From: CBDCVN01 sp965223045
GTDB taxonomy: Bacteria; Deinococcota; Deinococci; Deinococcales; Trueperaceae
Length of the DNA stretch: 64,000 nucleotides
Reading direction: 5' to 3'
Assembly: GCA_965223045.1 (NCBI GenBank)
Contig: CBDCVN010000013.1
Coordinates: forward strand, 1,860,001 to 1,924,000
Shown: positions 63,805 through 64,000 of the stretch, in pieces
How the letters are laid out: each line of letters begins with the position of its first letter
How positions within the stretch are numbered: position 1 is the first letter of the stretch
Program-made: the position numbers and the translations under genes
The notes under the pieces: generated by a model
Told to the model about the DNA's origin: nothing
The model's database searches: none
The model's input: only the letters and a program-made list of their open reading frames with translations

Positions 63805-63961
63805 GTTAGACGGCGTTGGTCAGTGCTCGGAGTTTGTTAAGATGGTTTTGTTTGGATTTGCTCGAGCCCAACCAAAAGTGAACATTAAGACTTGCTTAGA
63901 CACTAGCCTACTGTAATTGTAAATGGATTTTGGAGTAGTTGTTGCATAAATACCGTTAGGC
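63805..63961 (+). repeat. Second repeat family, copy 4, bounded by two core-like sites
   Basis: 157 bp from GTTAGAC to GTTAGGC, both fitting GTTRRRY; GCTCAAC (63787-63793, RYYYAAC) precedes. Best preserved of the four copies. It looks like an ORF-less cassette. The last 39 bases of the window are after it. Confidence 0.5.
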
Positions 63962-64000
63962 CTTCTAACCCTCTTGTGTTAAAATAAGCGTATTGAATTG

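Overview
The window is bacterial chromosome of low G+C content (about 38% by eye). Bacterial markers are an MEP-pathway gene (ispE), an ErpA/IscA protein, a DUF4388 protein, a complete Bat-type operon and standard genetic code. I cannot name the phylum. A non-photosynthetic relative of Cyanobacteria is one speculative reading, based on the DUF4388 gene, the kinds of insertion sequences and a HIP1-like over-represented palindrome (CTCGAG). Two genes look archaeal: an archaeal-type aspartyl-tRNA synthetase (8238-9530) and a secreted protein (31125-32351) that resembles thaumarchaeal surface proteins. A 50-residue ORF (46634-46786) carries another thaumarchaeal-like motif. No rRNA, tRNA or CRISPR array was seen.

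Layout. 1-4103 (minus) is a threonine/NAD(P)HX-repair cluster: hom, a small membrane protein, nnr and thrB (cut by the window edge), plus a secreted protein. 4223-14472 is heavily invaded: a lysR whose 3' end was replaced by an IS, a membrane protein split by a MITE, aspS, a parD remnant split by a second identical IS copy, an IS630 remnant split by the same MITE, and an ankyrin gene split by a different MITE. 14478-19567 holds a large FAD/Fe-S oxidoreductase and acs. 19628-25274 is an accessory block with an IS630 element, Fic, HigBA-like and MazEF-like modules and no CTCGAG sites. 25426-34780 is mostly core: pntA, an exonuclease, ispE, DUF4388, an IS5 element, the thaumarchaeal-like protein, pyrG and a response regulator. 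35351-42614 (minus) is moxR-DUF58-DUF4381-VWA-VWA/TPR-batD. 42685-56040 is housekeeping: rlmB-like, HAD, sprT, pyrF, an ABC exporter, erpA, yceI, an alpha-oxoamine synthase and others.

56224-64000 is accessory. After a decayed IS1595 element come small plus-strand genes (ADP-ribosylglycohydrolase, HigBA, an unknown 202-residue protein, PIN toxin/antitoxin, GNAT) separated by three about 112-bp repeats. These repeats begin with RYYYAAC and end with GTTRRRY, and HigA stops inside one of them. I read this as an integron-like cassette array whose integrase lies outside the window.

The main result is that nearly every mobile insertion can be read to the base. Terminal inverted repeats and target duplications (TA, 5, 6 or 8 bp) are intact, and removing the element restores an in-frame gene in six cases: lysR, the split membrane protein, the IS630 remnant, the ankyrin gene, the ADP-ribosylglycohydrolase and the 202-residue cassette gene. 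In a seventh case, parD, removal restores the start of the gene, but its 3' end was already lost. This implies recent, ongoing insertion activity by at least three MITE families and several IS families.
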